33,524 nt of DNA from Candidatus Gracilibacteria bacterium CG12_big_fil_rev_8_21_14_0_65_38_15 (GCA_002771035.1 PCUR01000073.1:1-33524), one strand, 5' to 3'. Shown: positions 1 to 10,064, counted from the stretch's first letter. The notes: generated by a model from the sequence alone, not told the origin. Numbers and translations: made by a program.

Positions 1-124
1 TGTCTATAATATCCCTAACTTGTGATATTTTACGAAGTAATTTTTCTACACAACCTGCCTATATTGTACATATTAAAAATAGTGTGTAATATATAATTAT
101 TTCTATTCTTTTTGCAAAAAGAAA
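1..124. other. intergenic left edge
   Basis: AT-rich stretch downstream of murC. I see no convincing coding region here. Around 97-129 there is a weak self-complementary sequence (CTTTTTGCAAAAAG core) that could help end murC transcription. Confidence 0.4.
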
Positions 125-1477
125 TTATAAAATCTCGTCACGGAGCGTATCAATATCCCCTGCTCCAAGCAGTAATATTATACTCGAACTTGGGTTCTCT
201 TTGTCATATTTTTTAATATATTCGAGAGTGTTTTTCATCCCCTTTCCATTTCGGATAAATGGATAATAAGCATTAAGAGAATTAATCAATCGGTCCATTG
301 TCATATATTGGACGTCCTCATCACTATCCCGTGAGAAATAAATATCTGGAATAATGAGCATATCTGCCGAATCGAAAGCTGTCATAAATCCTGAGAGAAG
401 TTCCTTAGTTCTGGAATGCTGATGTGGTTGAAATACGACAAAAAGTTTCTTGTCGGAATATTTTTCAGCAATCGCTTCAAGCGTCAACCGAATCTCGGTC
501 GGATGATGTCCGTAATCGGACATAAGGATATTCCCGGCAGATGTGGTTCTGATAATCTCAGAACGTCTCCAACAGCCTGTGTAGGATTCAAGTTTCTTTA
601 CGATGTACTCTCCATCAATTCCGAGGATTTTCCCGACTACAAAAGCAAGTTTCGCATCAAAGAGCAAATGGTTTCCTGGAACTTGGAGTTCTATATCTGG
701 GAATAAGGAAAACTTTCCGTCTACATCGTACCATCCGGTATGATTCATGCGAATAGGTTTCGCGCGAGTTTTGGAAAAATCAAGTTTCTGCGCATTCAGA
801 TTATCCATATCGTATACCACATATTCGCTTGTCTGGTTGATGAGCGATTGGAAAGCGGAAATATAATCCGCGAGATCTCGGTAATAATCCAGATGATCGA
901 GATCGATATTGGTGATGACCGTAATATACGGATGATACGCGAGAAATGCTCGTTTGTATTCACATGCCTCGATAGTAAAATACTCGCTCTGTTCAATATA
1001 CAGATTGGAATTCCCGAGTCCAGGAACCTGTGTTCCGACGAGCACTGAATTCCCAACCGTAGAACCGGCAAGCATTATTCCCGTCATCGCCGTCGTCGTG
1101 GATTTCCCATGACTTCCGGTAATCGCTATGCATTTTTTTGCATTCACCATCTCTGCAAGCGCATCCGGATAGGATATAAGAGGAATATTTCTCTCAAATC
1201 AAGTAAGCATTTCGATATTATTTCTATATCCTTCCTCGAAAGTATTTGCTGTTCCGAGAACCGCTTTGGTATAGATAATACGATTCGTATTCGGTGGAAT
1301 ATTTTCCGCTCGGTGTCCGATGAAAATATCCATCCCCTCTTTCTGGAGATTCTGGATAAGTTCGGAATCACTGTCAGTCGACCCTGAAACAGTGAATCAA
1401 AGCTGTTTATAATAACGAGCAATAGCGGAAATCCCGATTCCTCCGATACCGATGAAGTGATAGTGTTTTTGGGACAT
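125..1477 (-). CDS. murC: UDP-N-acetylmuramate--L-alanine ligase MurC
   Basis: Cytoplasmic Mur ligase that adds L-alanine to UDP-MurNAc, the first amino acid of the peptidoglycan stem peptide. 450 residues, the usual family length. The N-terminal nucleotide-binding loop FIGIGGIGISAIA starts at residue 8, and the ATP-binding loop ITGSHGKSTTT follows near residue 118. A C-terminal ligand-binding Mur domain (SDYGHHPTEI, then VVFQPHQHSR) is clear. The N-terminal 109 residues are only recovered when TGA is read as glycine (KQLGFTVSG near 1404, TGFERN near 1198). The start at 1477 gives the canonical MSQKHYHFIGIGGIG terminus. It is the last gene of a minus-strand run after ftsX and a P-loop kinase, 7 nt after the kinase stop. 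The family assignment is firm. Confidence 0.96.
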
Positions 1478-1484
1478 AAATTTA

Positions 1485-1991
1485 TTAATTAGTACTTAAG
1501 AATGAGAAAATATTAACTTTCAAATCTCATATATTTCCAGAATTATCTATGGTTATGTATTTTCCTGTTACTTTCTCAAAATAGGACTTCAACTTGAGAT
1601 ACACTTCATAGTTTGCCTCGCTAACATCTCATTTCCTCTGGTTTAATCTCTCTTTAATATATTGCTCATCCGATATAACGTGTATGAAATGGCAATTGGT
1701 TTTCATTTTTTCTCATAAAACTTGAACGGAATCCCGTTCCGATTGTTTTGCGAAAACACCATCCAAAATCACCGTTTTCCCTATGTTGAGAAAATGATTT
1801 GTCCTTCTATAAAACTCAGCATATACATTATCGGATTCATCTTGAGTATAAAGGGATTTTGGAAATAATTCCTGTCGAATCTCATCCGTTCTGAGAATTA
1901 TAGATTTTTCTCCAAAATATTCATGTATTATATTTGCCACTGTGGATTTTCCACTTCATGGCAATCAAAAAACAATTATAAGTCTATTCAT
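1485..1991 (-). CDS. P-loop kinase / AAA_33-type ATPase
   Basis: 168-residue protein whose first ten residues lead into a textbook Walker A motif, GLPGSGKST (about residues 9-17). Two of these glycines are encoded by TGA, which makes this gene one of the best local proofs of the recoding. A later TDEIRQELF segment and ILDGVFAKQSERD match the layout of small AAA_33/zeta-toxin-like or polynucleotide-kinase-like P-loop phosphotransferases (established family features). The substrate cannot be told from sequence; no partner antitoxin gene is visible, so a toxin role is not supported. It lies between ftsX and murC on the same strand, 9 nt after the ftsX stop, so the three are probably co-transcribed. 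Confidence 0.8.
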
Positions 1992-2000
1992 GTTATGATT

Positions 2001-2918
2001 TTATGATAAATTCTCTTTTCCGATAAACCGACGGGATGAGAGGAATCCTGAGAGAAGTCCGACAAAAAGAACTACTCCAAATTCCATAAGAAATATTTGT
2101 CCGTAGAGAGCAAAAAAACGATCGATGAATACGGGAAAGTCGGTGATGAGCGAGAAATTTATATTTCTTACAAGCAGAGAAAATACGGAAGTTCCTATAA
2201 AATAGGCAAGTCCAGTGTAAAGTACTCATTGAATGGCGAATGGTCCATAGATGAAAAAGTTTTCCCCTCCGACCAATCGGATGATTTTAATCTCATCGCG
2301 ATAGAAGAATACGAAATTTCCGATACTGTTATAGATGATAATAAATACCGCAAATATGAAAAATCCGATGATACCATAAATACCGTACTGAACGGACAAA
2401 AGAATATTTATAAGTCCTTGGATACGATCGTATTGCGCCCGATAATCAGTCAAAGATTTCTTGGAACGCTCCTCGTCGTACTGAATAATCCCAGTATAAC
2501 GCTTGACGACCATATTAATAGCAGGATACTCCCCGAGTGGGATATTTTTGATAACTATAGATGATGGAAGTGGATTATCTTTGTCTCACTCGATTACACG
2601 GGACAGTTCGGGATCGCGTTTTTTGAGTACTTCAAAAGCTTCCTCACGAGAAATAAACTGGACTTGCACACTGGAACTTGCTTGTTTCAATGCTGAAATA
2701 CTCTCAATAACTTCCGAATTATCCGCATCATATCCCGGCTTCAGATTGAGCGATATACTCATTCGATCATTGATATTTGAAGTAATCGAAGAAGTTACAT
2801 ACTCGATAAAAAAAAGAACATTGATAAAAAATATGAGAAGGGAAATAACCAGAATCGACGAAAACGAAAGAAACGGATTCCGAATCGTATTCTTGAGAGC
2901 GTACTTAAGGATGCGCAC
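2001..2918 (-). CDS. ftsX: cell division protein FtsX (ABC-type permease)
   Basis: 305-residue membrane protein. FtsX works with the ATPase FtsE to control cell-wall hydrolases at the septum. Visible are an N-terminal cytoplasmic amphipathic start (MRILKYALKNTIRNPFLSF), a first membrane helix at about 20-40, an extracellular domain of about 130 residues, and three more hydrophobic segments in the C-terminal half (IYGIIGFFIFAVFIIIY, VLYTGLAYFIG, FLMEFGVVLFVGLLSG). The cytoplasmic loop RDEIKIIRLVGGENFFI between helices 2 and 3 is typical of FtsX. TGA-glycines occur at about 2586 and 2226. ftsE is not in the window; in many genomes it sits immediately upstream, but here the next gene in that direction is nth. 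Confidence 0.9.
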
Positions 2919-3106
2919 GAAATAATGAAAAATGAAGAATTAAGAATTCAATATTCAAAAATGATGATTATCTATAAATCGGGTTTTTAGGGGGAAAACT
3001 GCCTGAGAACGATGATAAACAGTTTATTTATTGCTACCCGACGAGTTTTTTCCCTTTAAAAGCTTTTGATACTTTTGGCTACAAAAGTATATAAACTTTA
3101 TTCTGA
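2919..3106. other. intergenic gap between nth and ftsX
   Basis: 188 bp of AT-rich DNA. I see no open frame of note and no clear hairpin terminator. It presumably carries the promoter of the ftsX-kinase-murC run on the minus strand. Confidence 0.4.
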
Positions 3107-3763
3107 CTATATAGATTTCCCCTCAGAAATCAACCCCCGCCGACCATAATCACACATTTCTCGAATCGGACAAGTGGAACACTTGGGATTTCGTGCCGTG
3201 CATTGGTATCGACCAAAGAGTACAAGTGGATGATGAATAATCATCTTTTGTTCATAGGTAAATTTTTTTTCGAGGATTTTATCCGTCTCTTCCGGAGATT
3301 TTGTTCGGACAATTCCGATGCGGTTCATAACCCGATGCACGTGCGTATCGACTCCGACATACGGTGCATCGTAGAGAACTCCGAGTACGACTTTCGCGGT
3401 CTTCACACCAACACCAGGAAGTGTTTGGATTTTTCATAAATCATTCGGGATTATTCCACCGAATTCACGAACAAGTTTCTCTCCAGATTGCCAGATGAAT
3501 TTCGCTTTATTCCGATAGAAATTCACCGAAGAAACCATTTTTTCGAGTTCCTTCGGAGATATTTTTGCCATATCCTCGGGTTCGCGAACGCGAGCAAAAA
3601 TCGCTGGAGTGATTTTATTGACCTGTTTATCCGTCGTCTGAGCCGAGAGAATCACCGCGATGAGAAACTGAAACGGAGTTTCGTACTGGAGCTCCGTCCG
3701 GATATCTGGGTACATTCGGGCAATTTCCGTGAGAATATGGGAAATTTGGATTTTGGTTTTCAT
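3107..3763 (-). CDS. nth: endonuclease III (DNA glycosylase/AP lyase)
   Basis: 218-residue base-excision-repair enzyme that removes oxidised pyrimidines and cleaves the abasic site. The helix-hairpin-helix LPGVGVKTAKVV carries the catalytic lysine, and VGVDTHVHRV carries the catalytic aspartate. The C-terminal four-cysteine iron-sulphur motif is complete: C-x6-C-x2-C-x5-C in CTARNPKCSTCPIREMC. A single TGA-glycine at 3434-3436 sits just before the HhH, and standard-code translation would split the protein in two. Divergent from tatD, whose start lies 72 bp away. Confidence 0.96.
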
Positions 3764-3835
3764 TTTTCTATCAGATGGTTATACTAAAATCCATAATATG
3801 GAAAAACTAGAAAAATTCAATTTACTGTTTTCATT

Positions 3836-4666
3836 ATGCTTTTCGATACCCACACCCACTCTTACTTTCCCGAGCTCGCCCTTCGACAGGACGAGATTGT
3901 TGATACTATGATGCGAAACGATATTCGTTATGCGACACAGATCGGTTGCGATATCGAAACCAGCAAGCAAGCGATAGAACTGGCAAAAAAATACGAGGAA
4001 TTTTACGCAACGGTCGGATATCATCCGACCGAAGGACAGACTCTCACTCGAGAGAAAATTCCAAAAATAGTAAAAGAATTGGAACAACTCATTATCGTAG
4101 ATCGTGAGATTTCAGGTTCTTTAAATTCATCTCGGTGTATCGTCGCTATCGGCGAAATCGGATTTGATTATTATCATCTGGAAGCAGGAAGAGAAGCGGA
4201 ATACAAGGAAACACAACGAGTTCTTTTCTTCGCGATGACCGAATTGGCTCTGAAATACGATCTCCCCATCGTCGTCCACACTCGTGAAGCTCGCGTGGAT
4301 ACGCTCCGATATTTGAAAGAATCCGGAATCCGGAAAGCGATTATTCACTGTTTTTCGGAGGATTATGCATTTGCACAGGAACTTATGGAATACTCCGATG
4401 AAATCGTTTTCAGTTTTTCGGGAATCGTCACTTATAAGAAGTCCCTTGCCGTTCAGGAAACTACGAGACTTCTTCCTCTGAATAAAATCCTCATCGAGAC
4501 GGACGCTCCGTTCCTCTCGCCCCAAGCGGTTCGCGGAACCATCAACGAACCGGCGAATGTCCGATACGTTCTGGAAATCATAAAAAATCTCCGGACCGAA
4601 GATGGTGCGGAGATTGAGAAAGTTATTTATGAGAATAGTTTGAGAGTGTACGGAATACAGGATTAA
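3836..4666 (+). CDS. tatD: TatD-family metal-dependent DNase
   Basis: 276-residue TIM-barrel hydrolase of the TatD family (3'-5' exonuclease activity on DNA in characterised members). The metal ligands are all present: DTHTHSYF at the N-terminus, the GEIGFDYY glutamate near residue 104, VVHTREA, IHCFSE and the C-terminal ETDAPFLSP aspartate. Length is normal and no TGA-glycine is needed. It shares 4 bp with the convergent gene at its 3' end. A TATACT-like -10 lies near 3780, but I see no good -35. Confidence 0.94.
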   Translation: MLFDTHTHSYFPELALRQDEIVDTMMRNDIRYATQIGCDIETSKQAIELAKKYEEFYATVGYHPTEGQTLTREKIPKIVKELEQLIIVDREISGSLNSSRCIVAIGEIGFDYYHLEAGREAEYKETQRVLFFAMTELALKYDLPIVVHTREARVDTLRYLKESGIRKAIIHCFSEDYAFAQELMEYSDEIVFSFSGIVTYKKSLAVQETTRLLPLNKILIETDAPFLSPQAVRGTINEPANVRYVLEIIKNLRTEDGAEIEKVIYENSLRVYGIQD

Positions 4667-5337
4667 CGGTATTCTCCCACATCCAATACGAGGTGAAGTT
4701 TCGCGCCAGATGGTCAGATATCGATTGCCATCGGTGCAGAAGTAGTGGTGGATTCTCTGTAAGTATTGATTCCCGGGTGAGATGTAATCATTCCTTCTCG
4801 TGTAATCAAAATTTTTGGAACAGCCACTGAATATACTCTTCCTTCGAAACCTATTTCCAGTCTTGCTGTATTTTGTTCATAATGAACATAGAGAGGTTTT
4901 TTAGTGTAATAATTACTTTTTCGATCCATCTTGAGATTGATATCATATCGAGTGAAACCTTTTGAAACAAATCCTTCTTCTCTGTAATCAGGAGCGGAAT
5001 CACTGGTTGCGAGTTGTACATCGATTACCGAATAACGACCGTCGGCAAATCCTCCGAGTACATCGATATCGCAATACGATCCTGTCATAATTCTCAGTGG
5101 AGTGACTTGTTTTGTTTCAATCGAAGTTTCTTGAGAAGATAATTGTCTCTCTTTTTGTATTTCCTCGATTTGATTCAAAACTCCCGCCATTTCATTGAGC
5201 TTGTCTAGCTTCGCTTTTCATTTGAGTTTCGGTAGTTCTTCTTTGGACATCTGATCGTATGCATCGCAATAAGATCGGAGAAGATCTACTTTTCTGTCAG
5301 GAGAAGATTGGGGAAGATTTTCACAAGCGTCTGCCAT
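4663..5337 (-). CDS. hypothetical protein
   Basis: 224-residue soluble protein that I do not recognise. The first 65 residues are rich in charged helix formers (DRKVDLLRSYCDAYDQMSKE, then LPKLKGKAKLDKLNEMAGV) and probably form a helical bundle or short coiled coil. The rest is beta-rich (TPLRIMTGSYCDIDVLGG, YSVIDVQLATSDSAPDYR, KSNYYTKKPLYVHYEQNTA). There is no signal peptide or membrane helix. The start at 5337 keeps the full charged N-terminal region; an internal methionine at 5190 would remove it. One TGA-glycine lies at 4714. It overlaps tatD tail to tail by 4 bp. Confidence 0.7.
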
Positions 5338-5444
5338 AAAATTTAATTTTAAAGATAATATGTATCCATATTATCATATCCTCCTTTCTTTTGCAAAAAA
5401 ACACAAAGTTCTTACAATCAGAGTATTATTTTCCCACTGACTTT

Positions 5445-6872
5445 ATGGACTTTCGACTTTGTAAACTTACCCATTCCAAGGAAAATCGAAGTGGTTTCAC
5501 TCTTATCGAGGTTCTTCTCGCTATCACTCTTTCGGCGATTCTTATGACTGGGATTGTCATATTTGTTTCCAGCTCGCTCGGGTCGAATATGGCGACAAAG
5601 AAGATACTCGAGGATGGAAATAAGAATGAGAAATTCGAACAATATCTTACGCAAACGCTTGGAAATATTACGGGGAGCGGATTTTATGCGACTGGCTCAA
5701 TTTTCGGTGACTATCTCACCGGGATATTTCTCTCCACAGGGAGTCCGAATCTTCCTATCACTTTCCTCGGACTTAAAACCGAGACAGGGTATTGCGATAG
5801 TTATGAGGGAACAGCTGATGCCACCGGAACTATTCTTAAATTGGCGATACGACAATTTGCCGTTCCAACAGAACAAAGCAATGTCCCTGGATATACTCTC
5901 TCATCCACCGGGAATTCCATTTCTTTCGGTACAAATCGCATTATTGGAACCGGATATCCGGGAAATAGTTTGGATACAACTTCCTGAGCTCTGACGGAAC
6001 TCTCATCGCCGAGTGCCATTATATTATCAGGAAGTAATCTCTATGTCGCCGACACGATGAACGATCGTGTTTTATCGTATAATACGAGTCTTGGAACTAT
6101 AATCGAGCTTCTCGGGCGGGCGGACGGTATACGAAAACCGACGAGTCTGTATTTCTCGGGAAATACACTCCTCATCGCGAGCAGTGGAAACGGGAAAATT
6201 TACAGCCTCCAAGATGGAGACTTGGGTAATGGTTCTACTTTTTCTAGCACTTTTCAAGTAGCAAATGTTTTCCAAGCAGATACTATCCGATTTACGTTTT
6301 CTGGAATATCTTCTGTTACTCAACCAACGACAACCGGAGATTTTATTTTGGACGGAGTAACTCAAAAACTGAACGATGTTGTAACTCCCGGAACAAACTT
6401 GCAATATACTCTCTCGTGAGGAGTTCAAAATTTTTCAGCGGGAACTTCGTATAAATTCACGGTAAGTAATATTTCAACTCCACCGACAACTCCTGGAAAT
6501 TACACGGTACAGATAGATTTCCAGAGCGGAACTACCGTCAATTATTCCGATACTTTTCATTATTTCTCAAAATGAGATGGTACTCTGGAAGATGATACTG
6601 GGAATATCCTAAAAACACTCGCTTCAAATATCGACTATCCTCATAATATAACAGGATCAAGCAGTTGGAGTAGTACGATTAATTGGAATACAGTTTTTTC
6701 CAGCAATCCTTCCTGAGACGAGATAACTTCCTATTTTCCCATTCAGGATATTGATTTTCAGAAAACTGGAAAAATCCTCACGATTCGATATCATGAATAT
6801 ACCAATTACGATTGCATTCTCGAGAAACACCGAACGGAAGAAAGAATCTGGAAAATACCATTACCCGAGTAA
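5445..6872 (+). CDS. pseudopilin-like protein with NHL-like repeats
   Basis: 475 residues. It begins with a type IV pilin/pseudopilin prepilin signal: a short charged leader ending SKENRSG, then FTLIEVLLAITLSAILMTGIVIFVSS, with glutamate at +5 of the mature chain. A prepilin peptidase would cut after the Gly. The mid-region holds two NHL/beta-propeller-like units (SAIILSGSNLYVADTMNDRV and TSLYFSGNTLLIASSGNGKI), followed by Ser/Thr-rich beta sequence. Several glycines are TGA (5986, 6417, 6571, 6715). The start at 5445 gives a 17-residue leader; an upstream TTG at 5391 would lengthen it by 18 residues and cannot be excluded. The gene is followed at once by a strong bidirectional terminator. 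It is probably a minor pilin or surface adhesin. Confidence 0.75.
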
Positions 6873-6873
6873 T

Positions 6874-6905
6874 AAAAAACCTCTTTTATTGAAAAGAGGT
6901 TTTTT
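6874..6905. terminator. bidirectional Rho-independent terminator
   Basis: Perfect 14-bp stem (AAAAAACCTCTTTT and its complement) with a 4-nt loop. It is A-rich on one side and T-rich on the other, so it works in both directions. It sits between the convergent pseudopilin-like gene and the T4SS-pilin-like gene. Confidence 0.9.
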
Positions 6906-6916
6906 ATTCAAGTATC

Positions 6917-7345
6917 CTAAAGTTCCGAGAAGTCGGCGGGAAGTGTATTGTTTCCTCCAGAAGATCCAGAAGAAATATCGATTGTGTCTTTATTTCCAAG
7001 CAATTTTCCAGAAAGATCCTGGATAGTCGTGAATATTACTTTCGGGGAAACATACTTAGAAACATTGAGTCCGAGAAGATCTCCTACTTTCGGAGCAACA
7101 AATATGGAAAGAATAATAACAATAAGTCCGATTACCGCATAACGAATACTGTTAATAGCGGGCTTTACCTTTTCATCCTTTCCTCCTGACAATATAAGCA
7201 TAACTCCTCACCAAAGGATAAAAATAACAGAAAGAAATCCAGAAATAAGCACTACGAGAGCGATTCCTACACGGATAATATCATTGATATTATATATTTT
7301 GTTTGGATCAATGGCAGAACCTGCAGCGAAAGCGATATCAAACAT
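6917..7345 (-). CDS. small two-helix membrane protein, T4SS-pilin-like
   Basis: 142 residues. A short N-terminal segment (MFDIAFAAGSAIDPN) resembles the processed end of a VirB2/TrbC-like subunit. Two hydrophobic helices follow at about 23-52 and 62-87, then a C-terminal tail that is Gly/Ser-rich at its end. This layout is typical of the small pilin-like proteins found beside VirB6/TrbL-like genes in Candidate Phyla bacteria. The identification rests on topology rather than a diagnostic motif. One TGA-glycine lies in FILWGGVML (near 7202). The related membrane protein gene sits far away at 19869-22121. Confidence 0.6.
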
Positions 7346-7374
7346 AGGAGAAGTTGGAAAGAAATATTGTTTGT

Positions 7375-7402
7375 ACTATATTCAGAGAAAGAGAAAAGTA
7401 AA
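7375..7402 (-). promoter_or_regulatory. predicted promoter of the T4SS-pilin-like gene
   Basis: On the minus strand TTTACT, 16 nt, then TATAGT, about 30 nt upstream of the start at 7345. The boxes match the sigma-70 consensus moderately. Confidence 0.4.
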
Positions 7403-7448
7403 GTTTTTTGGATATAAAGGGGAATATGCTATAAATCCCAAGAAAAAA

Positions 7449-7476
7449 TTGATATCTCTCCATTTTTTCATACTAT
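7449..7476 (+). promoter_or_regulatory. predicted promoter of the yggT-ftsW pair
   Basis: TTGATA at 7449-7454, 16 nt, then TACTAT at 7471-7476. The predicted leader before the start at 7504 is about 20 nt. Confidence 0.5.
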
Positions 7477-7503
7477 GCAAACATATTAAAAATAATCCAT
7501 CGT

Positions 7504-7785
7504 ATGACGCTTCTTATTTTTTCTCTTCTTATTTTCCTTTCACTCATTCAATGGGTGGTTTTCATTGATGTTATACTCTCATGGGGAACCCTTGTAGGAA
7601 TACATTTTCGTCCAAAGTTCATAGTAGCAATAACGCTTCCGCTTTATGAAACAGTGAGACGATTCATTCCTTCTTCGTTCAGCGGAATTGATTTTTCTCC
7701 AATCATTGTATTTATTGCCATCGAACTTATATCGAAGCTTCTTATCGCGATAGATCCGAGTGTTTTAGCTTTATTACCAAGATAA
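7504..7785 (+). CDS. YggT-family membrane protein
   Basis: 93-residue integral membrane protein with two hydrophobic segments and the YggT-type arrangement: VVFIDVILSWGTLVG, then the amphipathic LPLYETVRRFIPSSFSGIDFSPIIVFIAIELI. YggT proteins are linked to envelope, osmotic and division functions in other bacteria, with no defined reaction. It lies 12 nt upstream of ftsW in the same orientation and shares its promoter. Confidence 0.8.
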   Translation: MTLLIFSLLIFLSLIQWVVFIDVILSWGTLVGIHFRPKFIVAITLPLYETVRRFIPSSFSGIDFSPIIVFIAIELISKLLIAIDPSVLALLPR

Positions 7786-7797
7786 AATCAATTATTT

Positions 7798-9015
7798 ATG
7801 CAATCTAAAAGTATCGATTACTCCATATTTTTTATCGTTCTTTCGCTTATTGTGTTCGGAATGATTATGATAAGTTCCGTGAGCGTCTATCCTTCTTTCA
7901 AGGTAACATCTTTTATGGTAACGAAAGGACTGCTTGTTGAACCGAATAATTATTTCTATCTTCTCAAAAATATTACTCATGTAATTCTCGGGTTTTTACT
8001 TTTTGCTATTGTCGTAAAAACTCCTTTTTCTTTTTTTGAGAAATATGCGAAACATATTTTTATTGCGGGGATTTCTTCTCTCATTCTCGTACTTTTTATA
8101 GGAGCCACCTATAATGGAGCAAGGGGATGGATTAATGTTCCGTTTCTGCCGTTTTCCATTCAACCGGTTGAGTTTATGAAGTTCGGACTCATTATTTACC
8201 TCGCGTATTTTCTCAAAAGACGTCGTTCGCAGATTGCCGATTTTTATAACGGATTTTTGCCGTATATGTTCAATTTTGTGATTATCATGTTCCTCTTGGT
8301 TCTCCAGCCAGACTTCGGTTCTATACTTATCTGTACGCCGCTTGTTGTTGCTATGTTTTTCGTCGGATGAGGTAATACAAAACATCTTCTTGCATCAGCG
8401 TGAGTATTTATAATATTCGCTCTCTCCATCTATGGACTCTGAAAACATTCGACTCCAACCGATAGGAATTCTTTCTCGTATATAACAGATCGAGTAGATA
8501 ACTTCCTTGCAGATAATCAGGATGCAATCAGAAATAAAACCATCAATTTCCAAACAGAACAAGGACTTATCGCCATCGGAAGCGGTGGATTTTTCGGGCT
8601 CGGATTCGGGAAATCTATACAGAAATTCGGATATCTTCCCGAAGTGGAAGGGGATTTTATTTTCTCGGTTATCGCAGAAGAACTCGGATTTCTCTGAGTC
8701 CTTTTCTTGGTATCACTCTATCTGTATATCTGATGGCGAGGTTTTCTCATCGCCGAAGCTTCGCAGGATATTTTTGGGAAATATGTCGCTACAGGAATCA
8801 CTACTCTTCTTCTCACACAGGCTTTTATCAATATAGGAGTTAATCTCAATATCCTTCCACTTACCGGAATAACCCTTCCGTTCATCAGCTACGGAGGTTC
8901 CTCACTTCTCTCTCTTATGCTCGCGATGGGAGTACTCCTTAATATTTCACGTACTGCTGATTTTGCCAAAGTGGAAAATAAAGTCGGATTATTCCGGAGG
9001 AATAAGGTACGATAA
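7798..9015 (+). CDS. ftsW: peptidoglycan polymerase FtsW (SEDS family)
   Basis: 405-residue multi-pass membrane protein of the SEDS family (FtsW/RodA), which polymerises lipid II into glycan strands. Hallmarks are GARGWINVPFLPFSIQPVEF in the first half, VLQPDFGSILI, and the C-terminal LPLTGITLPFISYGGSSLL. Ten or so hydrophobic helices are visible. Five conserved glycines are TGA (8368, 8401, 8439, 8697, 8731), so standard-code translation stops at residue 190. FtsW is preferred over RodA because of the FISYGGSSLL signature, but paralogues are hard to separate by eye. Its stop is one base away from the stop of the convergent surface-protein gene. Confidence 0.93.
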
Positions 9016-9016
9016 A

Positions 9017-9823
9017 TTAATGCACAACACAAACTACATCGGGGTCAGCCCCATTTCTATAGAAAGCCCCTACGGTTAATCCACCAGCGATTGCATTTGC
9101 ATTATTTGTATACACAGGAAGTCCTACAACATGTAATTTGCTTTTTGGGTTTATAGTCCCGATTCCTACGTTACCACTCGAATCAATACGAACTCGCTCT
9201 GTACCATAACTAGCATTTGTAGTTCATAATGGCAATCCTGTTGGACCAGTATAAAATGCAAGACCCGTCGGCATATCAGAACTTGAATTAAATATATTAT
9301 CGGCATATCCAGATATAGATGCTGAATAGAGGAGATTTGATTCTGTTCCGTTAGTTTGATTACCACCAAAATATATTGTTCATAGTCTTTTCCCACTTGT
9401 TACAGCACCTTGTGTATTTAGTCCGGCAAGAGCAAGTCCTCCGCCAAATGTCTGGGATGAATTATTATCACTCCGTCTCCCTTGTACTTCAAGTACTGGA
9501 GAAGGATTACTTGCTCTATTGTCATAGATAAGTATTCCACCACTTGGTGTAGATCATCCTATAGTCAATCTGCTTGTTGGATTTACTCCTATCCCCACAT
9601 TTTCTCCTGAGAATGAAAGATTCTCCAATCGTGTATTGATATCTAATACTCCATCCACAATCCGATTCCATGCAGTTGCAGTAAGACCTGAGCCAGTTCA
9701 TACTTTATCCGCAACAGTAAGTCCCCCGAAGAGAGCTCCGTATCCAACAGAAAGCACAAGAAGAGTACTAAAGAATATAACTGCTGAATAGATGGATTTC
9801 TTCCAAAAAGAAAGAGTTTTCAT
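9017..9823 (-). CDS. tail-fibre-like surface protein
   Basis: 268 residues. The N-terminus has a basic start and one hydrophobic helix (WKKSIYSAVIFFSTLLVLSVGYGALFGG in pieces), a signal peptide or membrane anchor. Two copies of a motif of the form NVGIGxNPxSxLxxxG occur near residues 75-92 and 233-250. This motif is common in phage tail-fibre/tailspike and S74-type surface proteins, but no C-terminal S74 chaperone domain is visible. The sequence between is Gly/Ser/Asn-rich, as in trimeric beta-helical fibres. Four glycines are TGA. No other phage genes are nearby, so I infer a cellular surface protein or adhesin rather than a prophage remnant. Confidence 0.7.
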
Positions 9824-9909
9824 ACAAGAAACATAAAAAAAATAAATTAAAACCAGTATTGCATTTCTTTTCAATAAATCAAGTTTCGCTTTAAAAATAT
9901 AATTTTCTC

Positions 9910-9937
9910 TTGCTTTTTAAATTAGCACGTATATAAT
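9910..9937 (+). promoter_or_regulatory. clpB promoter
   Basis: TTGCTT at 9910-9915, 16 nt, then a perfect TATAAT at 9932-9937. The -10 box lies inside the CIRCE-like palindrome, so a repressor bound there would block RNA polymerase. Confidence 0.65.
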
Positions 9938-9948
9938 GTATGTGCTAA
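9922..9948 (+). promoter_or_regulatory. CIRCE-like HrcA operator
   Basis: Inverted repeat TTAGCAC / GTGCTAA with a total span of exactly 27 bp, the 9-9-9 arrangement of the CIRCE element (consensus TTAGCACTC-N9-GAGTGCTAA). The outer seven bases of each arm are perfect; the inner two deviate. CIRCE is bound by the heat-shock repressor HrcA, so clpB is probably derepressed on heat shock. Confidence 0.8.
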
Positions 9949-9969
9949 ATTATATTTCATAACTCTCAT

Positions 9970-10064
9970 GATTTCAAAATATATTTTCTCCCTTCCTGCG
10001 GGACTCGCTCTATTGATAGCTCAGACATAGTCCTCGGTAGCGGTCGAAAGCATATTTTGAAATC
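9970..10064 (+). other. long clpB leader with distant 13-bp inverted repeat
   Basis: The predicted clpB leader is about 165 nt. It holds a perfect 13-bp inverted repeat, GATTTCAAAATAT at 9970-9982 and its complement at 10052-10064, enclosing 69 nt that are GC-richer than the surroundings. A short frame from 9969 (MISKYIFSLPAGLALLIAQT, then TAG) is probably not a gene. A structured 5' UTR is the likelier reading. Confidence 0.45.

Noticed and set aside
1485-1991. Zeta-toxin reading of the P-loop kinase
   Set aside because: No antitoxin partner is adjacent and the gene is embedded between ftsX and murC; only the fold is supported.
9983-10051. tRNA-like string (TAGCTCAGA) in the clpB leader
   Set aside because: No acceptor stem, anticodon arm or T-arm can be built around it.
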